Part shown: one piece after another, positions 55,509-63,106 of the stretch
Position numbering within the stretch: position 1 is the first letter of the stretch
Layout of the letters: every line of letters starts with the position of its first letter
DNA from: Ralstonia sp. RRA
GTDB taxonomy: Bacteria; Pseudomonadota; Gammaproteobacteria; Burkholderiales; Burkholderiaceae
DNA length: 64,000 nt
Direction: 5' to 3'
Assembly: GCF_037023145.1 (NCBI RefSeq)
Contig: NZ_CP146091.1
Coordinates: 3,224,001 to 3,288,000, forward strand
The notes under the pieces: generated by a model
Told to the model about the DNA's origin: nothing
What the model saw: the letters and a program-made list of their open reading frames with translations, nothing else
Database searches by the model: none
Made by a program: the position numbers and the translations under genes

Positions 55509-56401
55509 TGCCAGTCCGCCGCGACGTGCATCCTCACCTGCCGGCTGATCGCATCAGCAACTGGCACGAGCGAGGCCACCACGTCACCCACTTCCTGAAC
55601 GCGCTGTCGATCTTCTTCCCCGCAGGCGAGCGCTTCTTCATGGACAGCGTGCGCAACTACCGCCATCTGGTGACCGACCCCGAGCTCAAGCAGGCCGTGG
55701 CCGGCTTCATCGGCCAGGAAGCCATGCACACGCGCGAACACGTGCTGTACAACGACCTGCTCGACCGCGCTGGCCTGCCCGCCAATCGCATCGACCGCTT
55801 TGTCGGCAAGTTTCTGAACGTGCTGCGCAAGTACACGCCCAAGTCGCATCAACTGGCCGTGACGGTGGCGCTGGAGCACTACACCGCCATGCTGGCCAAC
55901 CAGGTGCTAAGCCATGAAGACGGTCTGGGCCGCAACTCCCAGCCCGGCTACCGCCAGGTCTGGCTGTGGCACGCCATGGAAGAAACCGAGCACAAGGCCG
56001 TGAGCTACGACGTGTGGAACCTCGCGATCAAGCCGGGGCTGCGTCGCTACATCATGCGCACTTCGGTCATGTTGCTGACCACGGTCTCGTTCTGGCTAAT
56101 GGTGTTCTACGTGCACCTGCGGCTGATCTTTGCGGATCGCACCTGCAAGAACAAGTTCTTTGGTTTGGGCCGCGCGTTCCACTTCCTGTGGATTCACCCG
56201 GCGCCGCTGCGCAAGATCATTCCGGAGTTCTTCGATTACTTCCGGCCGTCGTTTCACCCGTGGGATGAAGACAACCGCGCAGCACTTGAGCGCCTGCCCA
56301 AGCTGATCTCGGAGATTGAAGCGTATGCCGCCGCCAATGGCGAAGCGCCGTCGCCGTCGATCCGCCGCAAGCTGTCAGCAGCAAGTGCAGCCGGGTCCTG
56401 A
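55505..56401 (+). CDS. Metal-dependent hydrolase family protein (PF10118), ferritin-like di-iron
   Basis: 298 residues. Two ExxH motifs (QEAMHTREH and EETEHKAV) plus an intervening Glu in VALEHYTAM give the four-helix carboxylate di-iron pattern, although the family is named metal-dependent hydrolase. A hydrophobic segment (about 185-205, SVMLLTTVSFWLMVFYVHL) may be a membrane anchor. Last gene of the monooxygenase cluster. The reaction is not established; the ligands make O2 chemistry plausible. Confidence 0.82.
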   Translation: MMPVRRDVHPHLPADRISNWHERGHHVTHFLNALSIFFPAGERFFMDSVRNYRHLVTDPELKQAVAGFIGQEAMHTREHVLYNDLLDRAGLPANRIDRFVGKFLNVLRKYTPKSHQLAVTVALEHYTAMLANQVLSHEDGLGRNSQPGYRQVWLWHAMEETEHKAVSYDVWNLAIKPGLRRYIMRTSVMLLTTVSFWLMVFYVHLRLIFADRTCKNKFFGLGRAFHFLWIHPAPLRKIIPEFFDYFRPSFHPWDEDNRAALERLPKLISEIEAYAAANGEAPSPSIRRKLSAASAAGS

Positions 56402-56461
56402 GCAGGCATTCAAAACGCCTGCAGTACCAGTCGCATCGGGATCAAACTAGAAATAGAGAAA

Positions 56462-56484
56462 GCGCGCCCCACGCATGGGCGCGC
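56462..56484 (-). terminator. Terminator shared by the MerR gene and the oxidative cluster
   Basis: GCGCGCCC/GGGCGCGC stem with a 7-base loop; on the minus strand it is followed by TTTCTCTATTTC. A second hairpin (GCAGGC/GCCTGC at 56402-56422) lies just after the plus-strand cluster. Confidence 0.65.
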
Positions 56485-56492
56485 CGGAGACA

Positions 56493-57314
56493 CTAACCCT
56501 TGTCCGACGCGGGCGGCTGGCCCGGCGGCTCGTGCAGGTGCTCGATGACCTGCGCCACGCGGTCGCCCAGGTACTTGTTGGCGGCGATCTCGAGCGCACG
56601 CATCAGCTCGGCCTCCACGGCCACCAGCGCCAGCGGGCGGATGCGCCAGATCACGTCGACCAGGCGCGGCACGTCCTCGACCGGCGGCAACTGGCCTTCG
56701 CCGTACCGGTCAAGCTCACGCACGACCATGGAGACGAGATCGTCGGCCACGGCCTGCGTGTGCGGACGGGCCCGCTCGAGAATATCGAGCACCTCAACCA
56801 ACGGGAAACCGGCTTTCGCCATTTGCGCGCCGGCCAGCAATGCCTTGGGGCTGCGGGCCAGATAGCCCAGGCCATCGGGCTGCAGCATGCCAAGCGAGAT
56901 GGCACGGGCCAGCGCCTGGCGCGACATGGAACGGCCGAACAGCTTGGCCAGCGCCAGCAGCGAGAAATGCTTGGGCTGCTCATCCGACCACGGGCTGCTG
57001 ATGGCGGATTCGAGCCCGAGGATGGAGCGCAGGTCGTGGCCCTCGACGATGGCCTTGAGCAGCTCCTGGATGTTGGCGAGCGTGTAGCCGCGCGCCAGCA
57101 GGTGGTTGATGAGCTTGAGCCGCCCGAGGTGCGCCTGCGTGTAGATGCCCACGCGCCCGCGCCGCTCGGGCGGATCGATCAGCCCGCGGTCCTGGTACGA
57201 CCGGACATTGCGGACAGTGGTCTCGGCCGCGCGCGCGAGTTCATCAATGGTGAATTCGCGGACGGGCGGAGTGGCGGGCGGACCGGCATCGCCGGTTGGT
57301 TTGCGGGCAGGCAT
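56493..57314 (-). CDS. MerR-family transcriptional regulator
   Basis: 273 residues from ATG 57314. The MerR HTH lies at about 20-90 (FTIDELARAAETTVRNVRSY, then RGLIDPPERRGRVGIY and LLARGYTLANIQELL). The C-terminal half is helical without the cysteines of metal sensors, so it probably senses an organic ligand. It is convergent with the monooxygenase cluster and separated from the exported-protein pair by repeat copy 3. Its target is not evident. Confidence 0.87.
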   Translation of the reverse strand: MPARKPTGDAGPPATPPVREFTIDELARAAETTVRNVRSYQDRGLIDPPERRGRVGIYTQAHLGRLKLINHLLARGYTLANIQELLKAIVEGHDLRSILGLESAISSPWSDEQPKHFSLLALAKLFGRSMSRQALARAISLGMLQPDGLGYLARSPKALLAGAQMAKAGFPLVEVLDILERARPHTQAVADDLVSMVVRELDRYGEGQLPPVEDVPRLVDVIWRIRPLALVAVEAELMRALEIAANKYLGDRVAQVIEHLHEPPGQPPASDKG

Positions 57315-57467
57315 GCAAAAAATTCTACACGAGCGCGGCAACATGACCGCGCCGGGTTGCCGGACCTTCCGGTGTATTTCTCTCGGCGAGGAGACACGTC
57401 GATGTGGGACTTGAACTTGCGTTGTGTACGCGCTTTGCAATGGATTGGCGTTGCTGGTGCATCCCCC

Positions 57468-57672
57468 GTTTCGTCCCCTGCCGGGGCCGACTCCCTTTCT
57501 TTGTCTTGCCAAAGAAAGGAAGCAAAGAAAGGCGCGCCCGATGCGGCGACAGACTCCTTGAATTTCCGTGATCGGGCGGGGAAGGACGCAAACTCGCTGC
57601 GCTCAAACAGCCTCCTTCCTTTTTCCGCCCGCTCACAAAAATTCAAGGCGCCGCATAGGGCAGGGTACGGCC
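57468..57672 (-). repeat. Structured ~205-bp interspersed repeat, copy 3 (inverted)
   Basis: Same ends (GGCCGTACCCTGCCC and GGCAGGGGACGAAAC) and loops as copies 1 and 2, but on the other strand. The outer stem is ATGCGGCG/CGCCGCAT where copies 1-2 have GATGGCG/CGCCATC. The second hairpin is CCTTTCTTTG/CAAAGAAAGG, again changed on both sides. It lies in the 447-base gap between MerR (57314) and the exported-protein gene (57762); apart from it I see nothing in that gap. Confidence 0.9.
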
Positions 57673-57761
57673 AAACCAGCTCGACGCACAGGTGGGCGTC
57701 AACACGAACGCTTTGGAAACGTAAGCAGGCTCTGGGTTGGACACTCCGGGCAGCGGGCGTC

Positions 57762-58856
57762 ATGTGTGCGGTGCTACTGCAAAGCTGTGCAAGCGCCGGT
57801 GACGGCCACGGCGGCATCGAAGCCGCCAAGGCCAAGCAACTGGAAGATGCCCGCCAGCAGGCACGTGCGCCGTTCCAGTCGGGCAATCTCGCCACACGCG
57901 AAGTCCGCCCGACCACGCTGCGCGACTCTGGCCAGCCAGATGCCATCTCCTACCTGCACCACGTGGATTTCCGCTTCGACGGCGGTGTCGGCTTCCTGGT
58001 CGACCAACTCGCGCTGCGCATGGTGCCGCGCCAGCCGGGCGACCCGGTCTGGCTCGACGATGTGTCGTCGTACACGCTGCAGCCTGTGAGCGGCACGGTG
58101 CGCGTGAGCGCCGACAGCATGGCCGCGCTGTTCAACACCGTGGTCTTCGCGCGTGGGCCGGGCAACGATCCTCCCCTGCGGCGCTTCAGCTTCACGCTGG
58201 ATGACGGCACGCTCGACATGCGCGCTGAAATGCGCCGCCGCGGCGCCTGGGTGCCGATCGAGCTGCGCGGCCCGCTGGTGCTGCGCGACGCGCAAACCAT
58301 CGTGTTCCGCCCCAGCGTGGTCAAGGTGCAAGGCCAGGACGCCGGCGCGCTGATGGGTGCCGCGCATATCGAACTGGCCGATCTCCTGCCGGTCTCCACG
58401 CCGGCCGTGCAGCTCACCGGCAGCGAGATCGTCATGCGGGTGCCCAAGCTGTTTCCGCCGCCCGCGCTGGATCTGAAGGTCTCCGCCATTCGCGTCACGC
58501 GCGACGGGCTCGTCATGCAGATCGGCGATGGCAACCCGCAGATGCCGCCGCTGGCCAACGCGGCAGATGCACAGCGCCCGTACATCCTCTTTCGCGGTGG
58601 CGATATCCGCTTCCTGCGCTCGATGCCGATGAACGCGCGCATCGACATCGTCGTTGCCGATCCGGCCAAGCCCTTCGTGTTCAACCTGTACCGCTATCGG
58701 GATCAGCTCGTTGCCGGTTCGCTGCGCTTCTCGCCGGATGGCAGCATTCGCGTGCTGATGCCGTCGTTCGACACGCTCGCCGTGGCCCGCGCAGGCAAAC
58801 CAGCGGCCGGGTCCGCCAAACCCGCCATGCAACTCGCCAAGAGGACCGCGCCATGA
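57762..58856 (+). CDS. Exported (probable lipoprotein) of unknown function, paralogue A
   Basis: 364 residues if translation begins at ATG 57762; LLQSC is a possible lipobox with Cys9. The in-frame sequence just upstream (KRKQALGWTLRAAGV) looks like the basic start of a signal peptide, so the true start may be a non-ATG codon further upstream; no ATG occurs there before repeat copy 3. The mature protein shares with the next gene VDFRFDGGVGFLVDQL (vs VDFRITGDIGFHVHQL), an ALFNT motif and a matching C-terminal half. Beta-rich. Family not recognised. Confidence 0.7.
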   Translation: MCAVLLQSCASAGDGHGGIEAAKAKQLEDARQQARAPFQSGNLATREVRPTTLRDSGQPDAISYLHHVDFRFDGGVGFLVDQLALRMVPRQPGDPVWLDDVSSYTLQPVSGTVRVSADSMAALFNTVVFARGPGNDPPLRRFSFTLDDGTLDMRAEMRRRGAWVPIELRGPLVLRDAQTIVFRPSVVKVQGQDAGALMGAAHIELADLLPVSTPAVQLTGSEIVMRVPKLFPPPALDLKVSAIRVTRDGLVMQIGDGNPQMPPLANAADAQRPYILFRGGDIRFLRSMPMNARIDIVVADPAKPFVFNLYRYRDQLVAGSLRFSPDGSIRVLMPSFDTLAVARAGKPAAGSAKPAMQLAKRTAP

Positions 58857-59926
58857 TCGCCCCCGCCATCGCTCTCGCCGTCCTTACGTTGCGCCTGGCG
58901 TTGCTGGCGCTGGGGTTCGCCGGTCTGCTGGCCAGTACGCTCGCGCGCGCGGCCGAGCCACCCATGGCCAGCGCCCAGCGCAAGGAACTCAGCACGGTCC
59001 GCCAGCAATGGGCCCAGCGTTGCCAGCCGACCTCCGGCGCGGCCAATGCCAACGGCGTCATTGCCGTGCGCGACTCCCGCTCCGCGCCGCCTGTGGTGCA
59101 AATGCGCGATGTCGATTTCCGCATCACCGGTGACATCGGCTTTCACGTGCATCAACTCACCGCGCAGCTCGTGCCGCACACGCCCGGCCAGCCCGTCGAC
59201 ATGGACGACCCGAGCCAGTTCGACATCCGCATCCTCGGCGGCGAGGTGACGGTGCCCAAGGCGTCGCTTGATGCGCTGTTCAACACGTACCTGCTGGACT
59301 ACGCGCCGCGCTCGCTCAACGCGCTGTCGCTCACACCGGGCGACGGCGTGCTCGACGTGTCGGGCGGGCTCAAGCTGCGCAACCACTTTCCGGGCGTGTG
59401 GATGCCGTTTGGCATGCGCGGCACCCTGTCACTCAAGGAGTCGCGCTACCTCGTCTACACACCGAGTGAAGCGCGTGTCATGGGCGTCCAGACACTGGCG
59501 ATGCTCAAGGGGATGGGGCTGGAGCTGTCGCAGTTGGCACCGCTTGATCGTGGTGGCGCCAAGCTGGATGGCAACGCGATGGTGCTGGACCAGACTACGG
59601 TGTTCCCACCGCCGCGCCTGCTCGGCCAGATGCAGACCGCACGTGTGACACCCGATGGCCTGGTGCTCGGCTTCGGCCCGGCGCCGTCCATGTGTGCGCC
59701 CGCCCCAACTGATGCCGGTAGCCGCATCTGGATCCAGTCGGGTGACCTGAAGATGTACAACGTGCTGGTGACCAACAGCCGCGTGCTCGTCACCGACACG
59801 TCCGTACGCGGACCGCTGCGCTTTGACCTGTACCACTACCGCGAGGCCGCTGCGCGCGGCACCACCCGCATGGATGCGGACGGTACGCTGCGCGTCGACT
59901 TGGCGCCGGCAGCGGCCGTGCAGTAA
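58853..59926 (+). CDS. Exported protein of unknown function, paralogue B
   Basis: 357 residues. A signal peptide (about 1-33, ending LARAAEP) precedes a mature domain similar throughout to the preceding protein: LVPHTPGQPVDMDDPSQFDI (vs MVPRQPGDPVWLDDVSSYTL), KASLDALFNTYLLDY, then a C-terminal SRIWIQSGDLKMYN (vs RPYILFRGGDIRFLR). It starts within the stop of paralogue A (ATGA), so the two are co-translated and probably act together in the periplasm. No family recognised. Confidence 0.8.
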   Translation: MIAPAIALAVLTLRLALLALGFAGLLASTLARAAEPPMASAQRKELSTVRQQWAQRCQPTSGAANANGVIAVRDSRSAPPVVQMRDVDFRITGDIGFHVHQLTAQLVPHTPGQPVDMDDPSQFDIRILGGEVTVPKASLDALFNTYLLDYAPRSLNALSLTPGDGVLDVSGGLKLRNHFPGVWMPFGMRGTLSLKESRYLVYTPSEARVMGVQTLAMLKGMGLELSQLAPLDRGGAKLDGNAMVLDQTTVFPPPRLLGQMQTARVTPDGLVLGFGPAPSMCAPAPTDAGSRIWIQSGDLKMYNVLVTNSRVLVTDTSVRGPLRFDLYHYREAAARGTTRMDADGTLRVDLAPAAAVQ

Positions 59927-59937
59927 CGCAGCGCGCC

Positions 59938-60360
59938 CTACTTCAGCAGGCAGACCGCGCGCAGCACGGCTTCGCCTTCGGTGCTCGGTGCAACGGACTC
60001 CCAGCGGGGGTTGTCGATGTTCTTGGAGAGGATGGTGCCGTGTTGGCTGTCCTGGATCAGCGCGCTGACCGGCAGGATGCGCTCGTTCTTGCAGTCGTAC
60101 ACCGACGTGCGTGAATCGTATTGGTACGCCTCGCCATCGGCGAGTTTGCGCGGCGTGTCATAGGCATCGCGCGAGGTGGCACGCACGGTGCCGTCGCTGT
60201 TGCGCTCGATGGAATCTTTGTCGAGGTAGAGCGTGCCGGCGTTGTCAGCCAGCGGGGTCAGCTTGACCCAGTTGTCGGCCGCCATGGCAGTCGCGCTGCA
60301 GAGCAACAGGGCGAACGCCGCCCAATAGCAATCGGCCAATACCCTTCGATCCCTTCGCAT
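59938..60360 (-). CDS. Surface-adhesin-E-like exported protein
   Basis: 140 residues from ATG 60360 (GGAGGTT ribosome site). A signal peptide ends near ATAMAA. The mature part DNWVKLTPLADNAGTLYLDKDSI, with the downstream KLADGEAYQYDSRTSVYDCKN, is the small beta domain seen in surface-adhesin protein E-like/CNP1-like families (first segment longer than 20 residues is quoted only as NWVKLTPLADNAGTLYLDK). Two Cys (YDCKN; AVCLLK) may form a disulfide. It converges on paralogue B with 11 bases between. Confidence 0.75.
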   Translation of the reverse strand: MRRDRRVLADCYWAAFALLLCSATAMAADNWVKLTPLADNAGTLYLDKDSIERNSDGTVRATSRDAYDTPRKLADGEAYQYDSRTSVYDCKNERILPVSALIQDSQHGTILSKNIDNPRWESVAPSTEGEAVLRAVCLLK

Positions 60361-60483
60361 GGCAACCTCCGTTTGCGTCAACCTGGGCGCATGCGGAGCG
60401 ATGCCACCCGGCGGCACCGGGCTCCACACATTAAGCATAGGTGAGCAATCGGCATGCCACGGGGCGCCTGCTTTGGCAGGCAA

Positions 60484-60509
60484 CAAAAAAGCCCGCACGG
60501 GGCGGGCTT
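60484..60509 (-). terminator. Terminator after the cytochrome gene
   Basis: Minus strand: AAGCCCGC, loop CCCGT, GCGGGCTT, then a T-run. It lies 24 bases after the dihaem cytochrome stop codon. Confidence 0.88.
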
Positions 60510-60532
60510 CTTCGTGAAACGGGAGTGACGAC

Positions 60533-61423
60533 TTACTTGGCTGCGGCGGCCATGTAGTCGACGGCGGCCCTCACATCGTCGTCGGAGCCGGCGTAGGTGC
60601 CCTTGGGCGGCATCGCACCCTTGCCGTGCAGCGCGATGTCGTACATCTTGGCCTTGCCTTCGGCAATGCGCGGCGCCCAGGCAGCCTTGTCGCCAAACTT
60701 GGGCGCGCCGGCCACACCTGCTGCGTGGCACATCTGGCAGGTCGAGTCGTAGACCTTCTTGCCGACGTCGCCCGTCGAAGCCTGCGGTGCAGCGGCGGCA
60801 GCCGGAGCGGCCGGCGCAGCAGCCGGTGCCGGTGCTGCTGCGGCTGCGGGTGTTGCTGCCGGCGCCGCGGCTTCCGGTGCCGAAGCCGCCGCCGTTGCAG
60901 CGGCGCCACCTGCCGGTGCAGCCGGCTCCTGCAGCTTGCCGCCGCCGGAGTTGGCCATGTAGACGATGGCGCGTTCGATTTCGTAGTCGCTCACGTCGTC
61001 AGGCGACGTGCCGCCGCGCGCGGGCATCCCGCCCTTGCCGGCCAGCGCAACCTTGGTCAGGCCGTCCAGGCCTTGCGACAGGCGCGGGCCCCAGCTGGCT
61101 GCATCCCCAAACTTGGGTGCACCGGCCACGCCAGCGGCATGGCAGGTCGCGCAGACTTCCTTGTAGAGCTGCTCGCCGGTCTTGAAGACGCGCGGCGCGT
61201 TCGGGTCTTTCAGGTCGAGCTGCGCGACGGGCTTGATCCGGTCGTTGACGGCCTCTTCGGACATGCCCGAGCTGCCGGCGCCTTCCTTGACGCCCATGCC
61301 AACGTAGTTGGCCAGCAGGATGATGATGAGGATGGGAACGGCAAAGGCGGCGATCACCGCGATGATCAACTGCTTGGGGGTCTTGATCAGGGGCTCGTGT
61401 TCGTCGTGCTGCGCGTCGCTCAT
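60533..61423 (-). CDS. Membrane-anchored dihaem cytochrome c (c5 type)
   Basis: 296 residues. A single membrane helix (about 18-40) anchors two periplasmic class I cytochrome domains. Haem sites are CATCH (91-95) and CQMCH (229-233); each is followed by the same AAGVAGAPKFGD segment and a GKGxMP methionine ligand region, so the domains are an internal duplication. The linker (about 167-215) is almost pure Ala/Pro. Likely an electron carrier between the quinol-oxidising chain and a terminal oxidase. ATG 61423 has GAGAG upstream. The -10 box at 61608-61613 probably belongs to its promoter. Confidence 0.92.
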   Translation of the reverse strand: MSDAQHDEHEPLIKTPKQLIIAVIAAFAVPILIIILLANYVGMGVKEGAGSSGMSEEAVNDRIKPVAQLDLKDPNAPRVFKTGEQLYKEVCATCHAAGVAGAPKFGDAASWGPRLSQGLDGLTKVALAGKGGMPARGGTSPDDVSDYEIERAIVYMANSGGGKLQEPAAPAGGAAATAAASAPEAAAPAATPAAAAAPAPAAAPAAPAAAAAPQASTGDVGKKVYDSTCQMCHAAGVAGAPKFGDKAAWAPRIAEGKAKMYDIALHGKGAMPPKGTYAGSDDDVRAAVDYMAAAAK

Positions 61424-61607
61424 GCTCAACTCTCAGGATGGTGGAACCGCTCTTGAAGCCTCAGAGCGCCACCGGCACGAGTCGCAAGCATCGCCGGCAG
61501 TGCGTGAGGCCCCGTGGGGGTCGCAATGAGGGCAGGAAGACCTTGGGACGTGCCCCATTGGCCCGAACAGACCTGTCCCCGCTTGTTTTTCTGGCAAATG
61601 ACGGGCG

Positions 61608-61613
61608 ATTATA
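61608..61613 (-). promoter_or_regulatory. Probable -10 element of the cytochrome promoter
   Basis: Consensus TATAAT on the minus strand, about 185 bases before the cytochrome start, with only a weak -35 (TGTCAA-like) upstream. The remainder of the 366-base gap (61424-61789) has no gene; a possible tRNA-Arg promoter lies near 61740-61752 (ACGTTATCC). Confidence 0.45.
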
Positions 61614-61789
61614 TCCGCAATGCCAAGCCGTTTGACACGCGGGAGAGCCCTAGGCAGCGCTTTTCGACCTGCGTCAAAAACCGCTGAAAACGGTATTGCA
61701 CCGGGCACTGCGACCTGGGTGCGATGGACGCCCGAACGCAAATACGTTATCCTGCGGGGCTTCTCTTTCGGCGCGTTCTGTGCCGAGTT

Positions 61790-61865
61790 GCGCCCGTAGC
61801 TCAATGGATAGAGTACTGCCCTCCGAAGGCAGGGGTTGCTGGTTCGATCCCAGCCGGGCGCGCCA
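61790..61865 (+). tRNA. tRNA-Arg (CCG), island attachment site
   Basis: 76-nt tRNA with encoded CCA: acceptor GCGCCCG/CGGGCGC, anticodon loop CTCCGAA (CCG), T-arm GCTGGTTCGATCCCAGC. A tyrosine integrase starts 133 bases downstream in the same direction, so the 3' half of this tRNA is the likely attachment site. The distal repeat is not in the window. Confidence 0.96.
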
Positions 61866-61997
61866 ACAAAATCAAGGACTTACCTCAAGCTCAAGCCTCG
61901 CTTTGCGGTGCTTACAGATTTGTTGCTGCACTCCTGCTGCAAACATCAACGGTCTGCCGGGCTATACCCTGTTACCTATCATCAACAGGAACAGGAA

Positions 61998-63023
61998 TTG
62001 GCTACCATCCTCAATCGCGGCCCCCTTCAGTACCAAGCCCAAGTTCGCCGCAAGGGCTACCCTACCCAAACCAAGACTTTCGAGACAAAAAAGGCCGCCG
62101 AGAAATGGGCGACCTCTGTCGAAAACGAGATGAACCGCGGCTCGTTCGTCGACCGGTCGGAACTTGAGGCCACGACATTTGGCGAGTTGCTCGACCGCTA
62201 CGCGGTGGAAGTCACGTCCGCCAAGCGGGGCCGAGAGACGGAGATGGTTCGCATCCGGGCCCTGAAAAAGCATCCGCTCGCGGCTCGAACTCTGGCCAGT
62301 TTGCGCAGCATGGATTTCGCAAACTACCGAAATGAGCGCTTGAAGACTTGCTGCCCGGCCACCGTCAAACGAGAGCTGGTCATCATCTCGCACGTGTTCA
62401 CCCACGCCAGCAGCGAGTGGTCGCTGCCGGTCGGCAACCCCCTTGCGGGCATTGCCAAACCACGAGAAAAGGACCACCGGGAGCGTCGCTTACGCGACGA
62501 TGAAGAATCGCGATTGCTGGAGGCGGCTCATAACAGCCGGGCTGCGACGCTGTCTTTCTGCATCGTCCTTGCCATCGAGACGGGGATGCGTGCAGGTGAA
62601 ATTGTGAAGCTTCGCTGGGAACAAATCGACCTCGCGAATCACACCATCCGCCTGAACCTCACAAAGAACGGGCATGCGCGGTCGGTGCCGCTGTCCGAGC
62701 GGGCAGAGGCAGCGATTCGGGCGCTTCCCCGGTCAATTCATGGCGGGCGGTTGACGTCGTTCTACGATTCGAGAGGACTCAGCGCAGCATTTCGTCGGGC
62801 CTGCGAACGGGCGTGCATTGTCGGGCTGCGTTTTCATGACTTGCGGCACGAAGCTGCATCGCGGCTCGCGCCGCACATGCCTGCGTCCACCCTGGCCAAA
62901 GTCATGGGTTGGAAAACACTGCAGATGGCAATGCGGTATTACAACCCGACGGACCAGGAACTGGTAACTGCCGTCCGGAAAGTGGCGCCCCATCCGGCCC
63001 CGACCAGCGCTGCAGTGAATTGA
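61998..63023 (+). CDS. Tyrosine-type site-specific integrase
   Basis: 341 residues from TTG 61998 (AGGAACAGG just upstream), which gives the usual MATIxxRGPxQYQAQVRRKG opening; an in-frame ATG at 61836 lies inside the tRNA and is unlikely. An N-terminal arm-binding domain and SAM-like core-binding domain (to ~165) precede the catalytic domain: Arg198 (TGMRAGE), Lys223, His280-x-x-Arg283, Trp305 and the nucleophile Tyr314. All are present, so it should be active. It is the only island gene visible; what follows is non-coding. Confidence 0.93.
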   Translation: MATILNRGPLQYQAQVRRKGYPTQTKTFETKKAAEKWATSVENEMNRGSFVDRSELEATTFGELLDRYAVEVTSAKRGRETEMVRIRALKKHPLAARTLASLRSMDFANYRNERLKTCCPATVKRELVIISHVFTHASSEWSLPVGNPLAGIAKPREKDHRERRLRDDEESRLLEAAHNSRAATLSFCIVLAIETGMRAGEIVKLRWEQIDLANHTIRLNLTKNGHARSVPLSERAEAAIRALPRSIHGGRLTSFYDSRGLSAAFRRACERACIVGLRFHDLRHEAASRLAPHMPASTLAKVMGWKTLQMAMRYYNPTDQELVTAVRKVAPHPAPTSAAVN

Positions 63024-63074
63024 CGGCCGCCTCTGCCGCAGCCGAGGTGGCGGCCGGGCATAAGGACCAGAAAG

Positions 63075-63106
63075 AAGACCGGGCATCGAGCTCGATGCCC
63101 GGTCTT
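63075..63106. terminator. Perfect 32-bp palindrome downstream of the integrase
   Basis: A fully self-complementary sequence (arms AAGACCGGGCATCGAG and CTCGATGCCCGGTCTT, no loop) 52 bases after the integrase stop. It may terminate integrase transcription or be the domain IV stem at the end of the intron-like RNA on the other strand. A GC-rich hairpin (CGGCCGCC/GGCGGCCG, about 63025-63057) precedes it. Confidence 0.6.

Noticed and set aside
56475-57761. A 793-residue fusion running from opposite MerR through repeat copy 3 into the exported-protein gene
   Set aside because: It would translate the repeat and the MerR antisense; only the part after about 57700 looks like protein.
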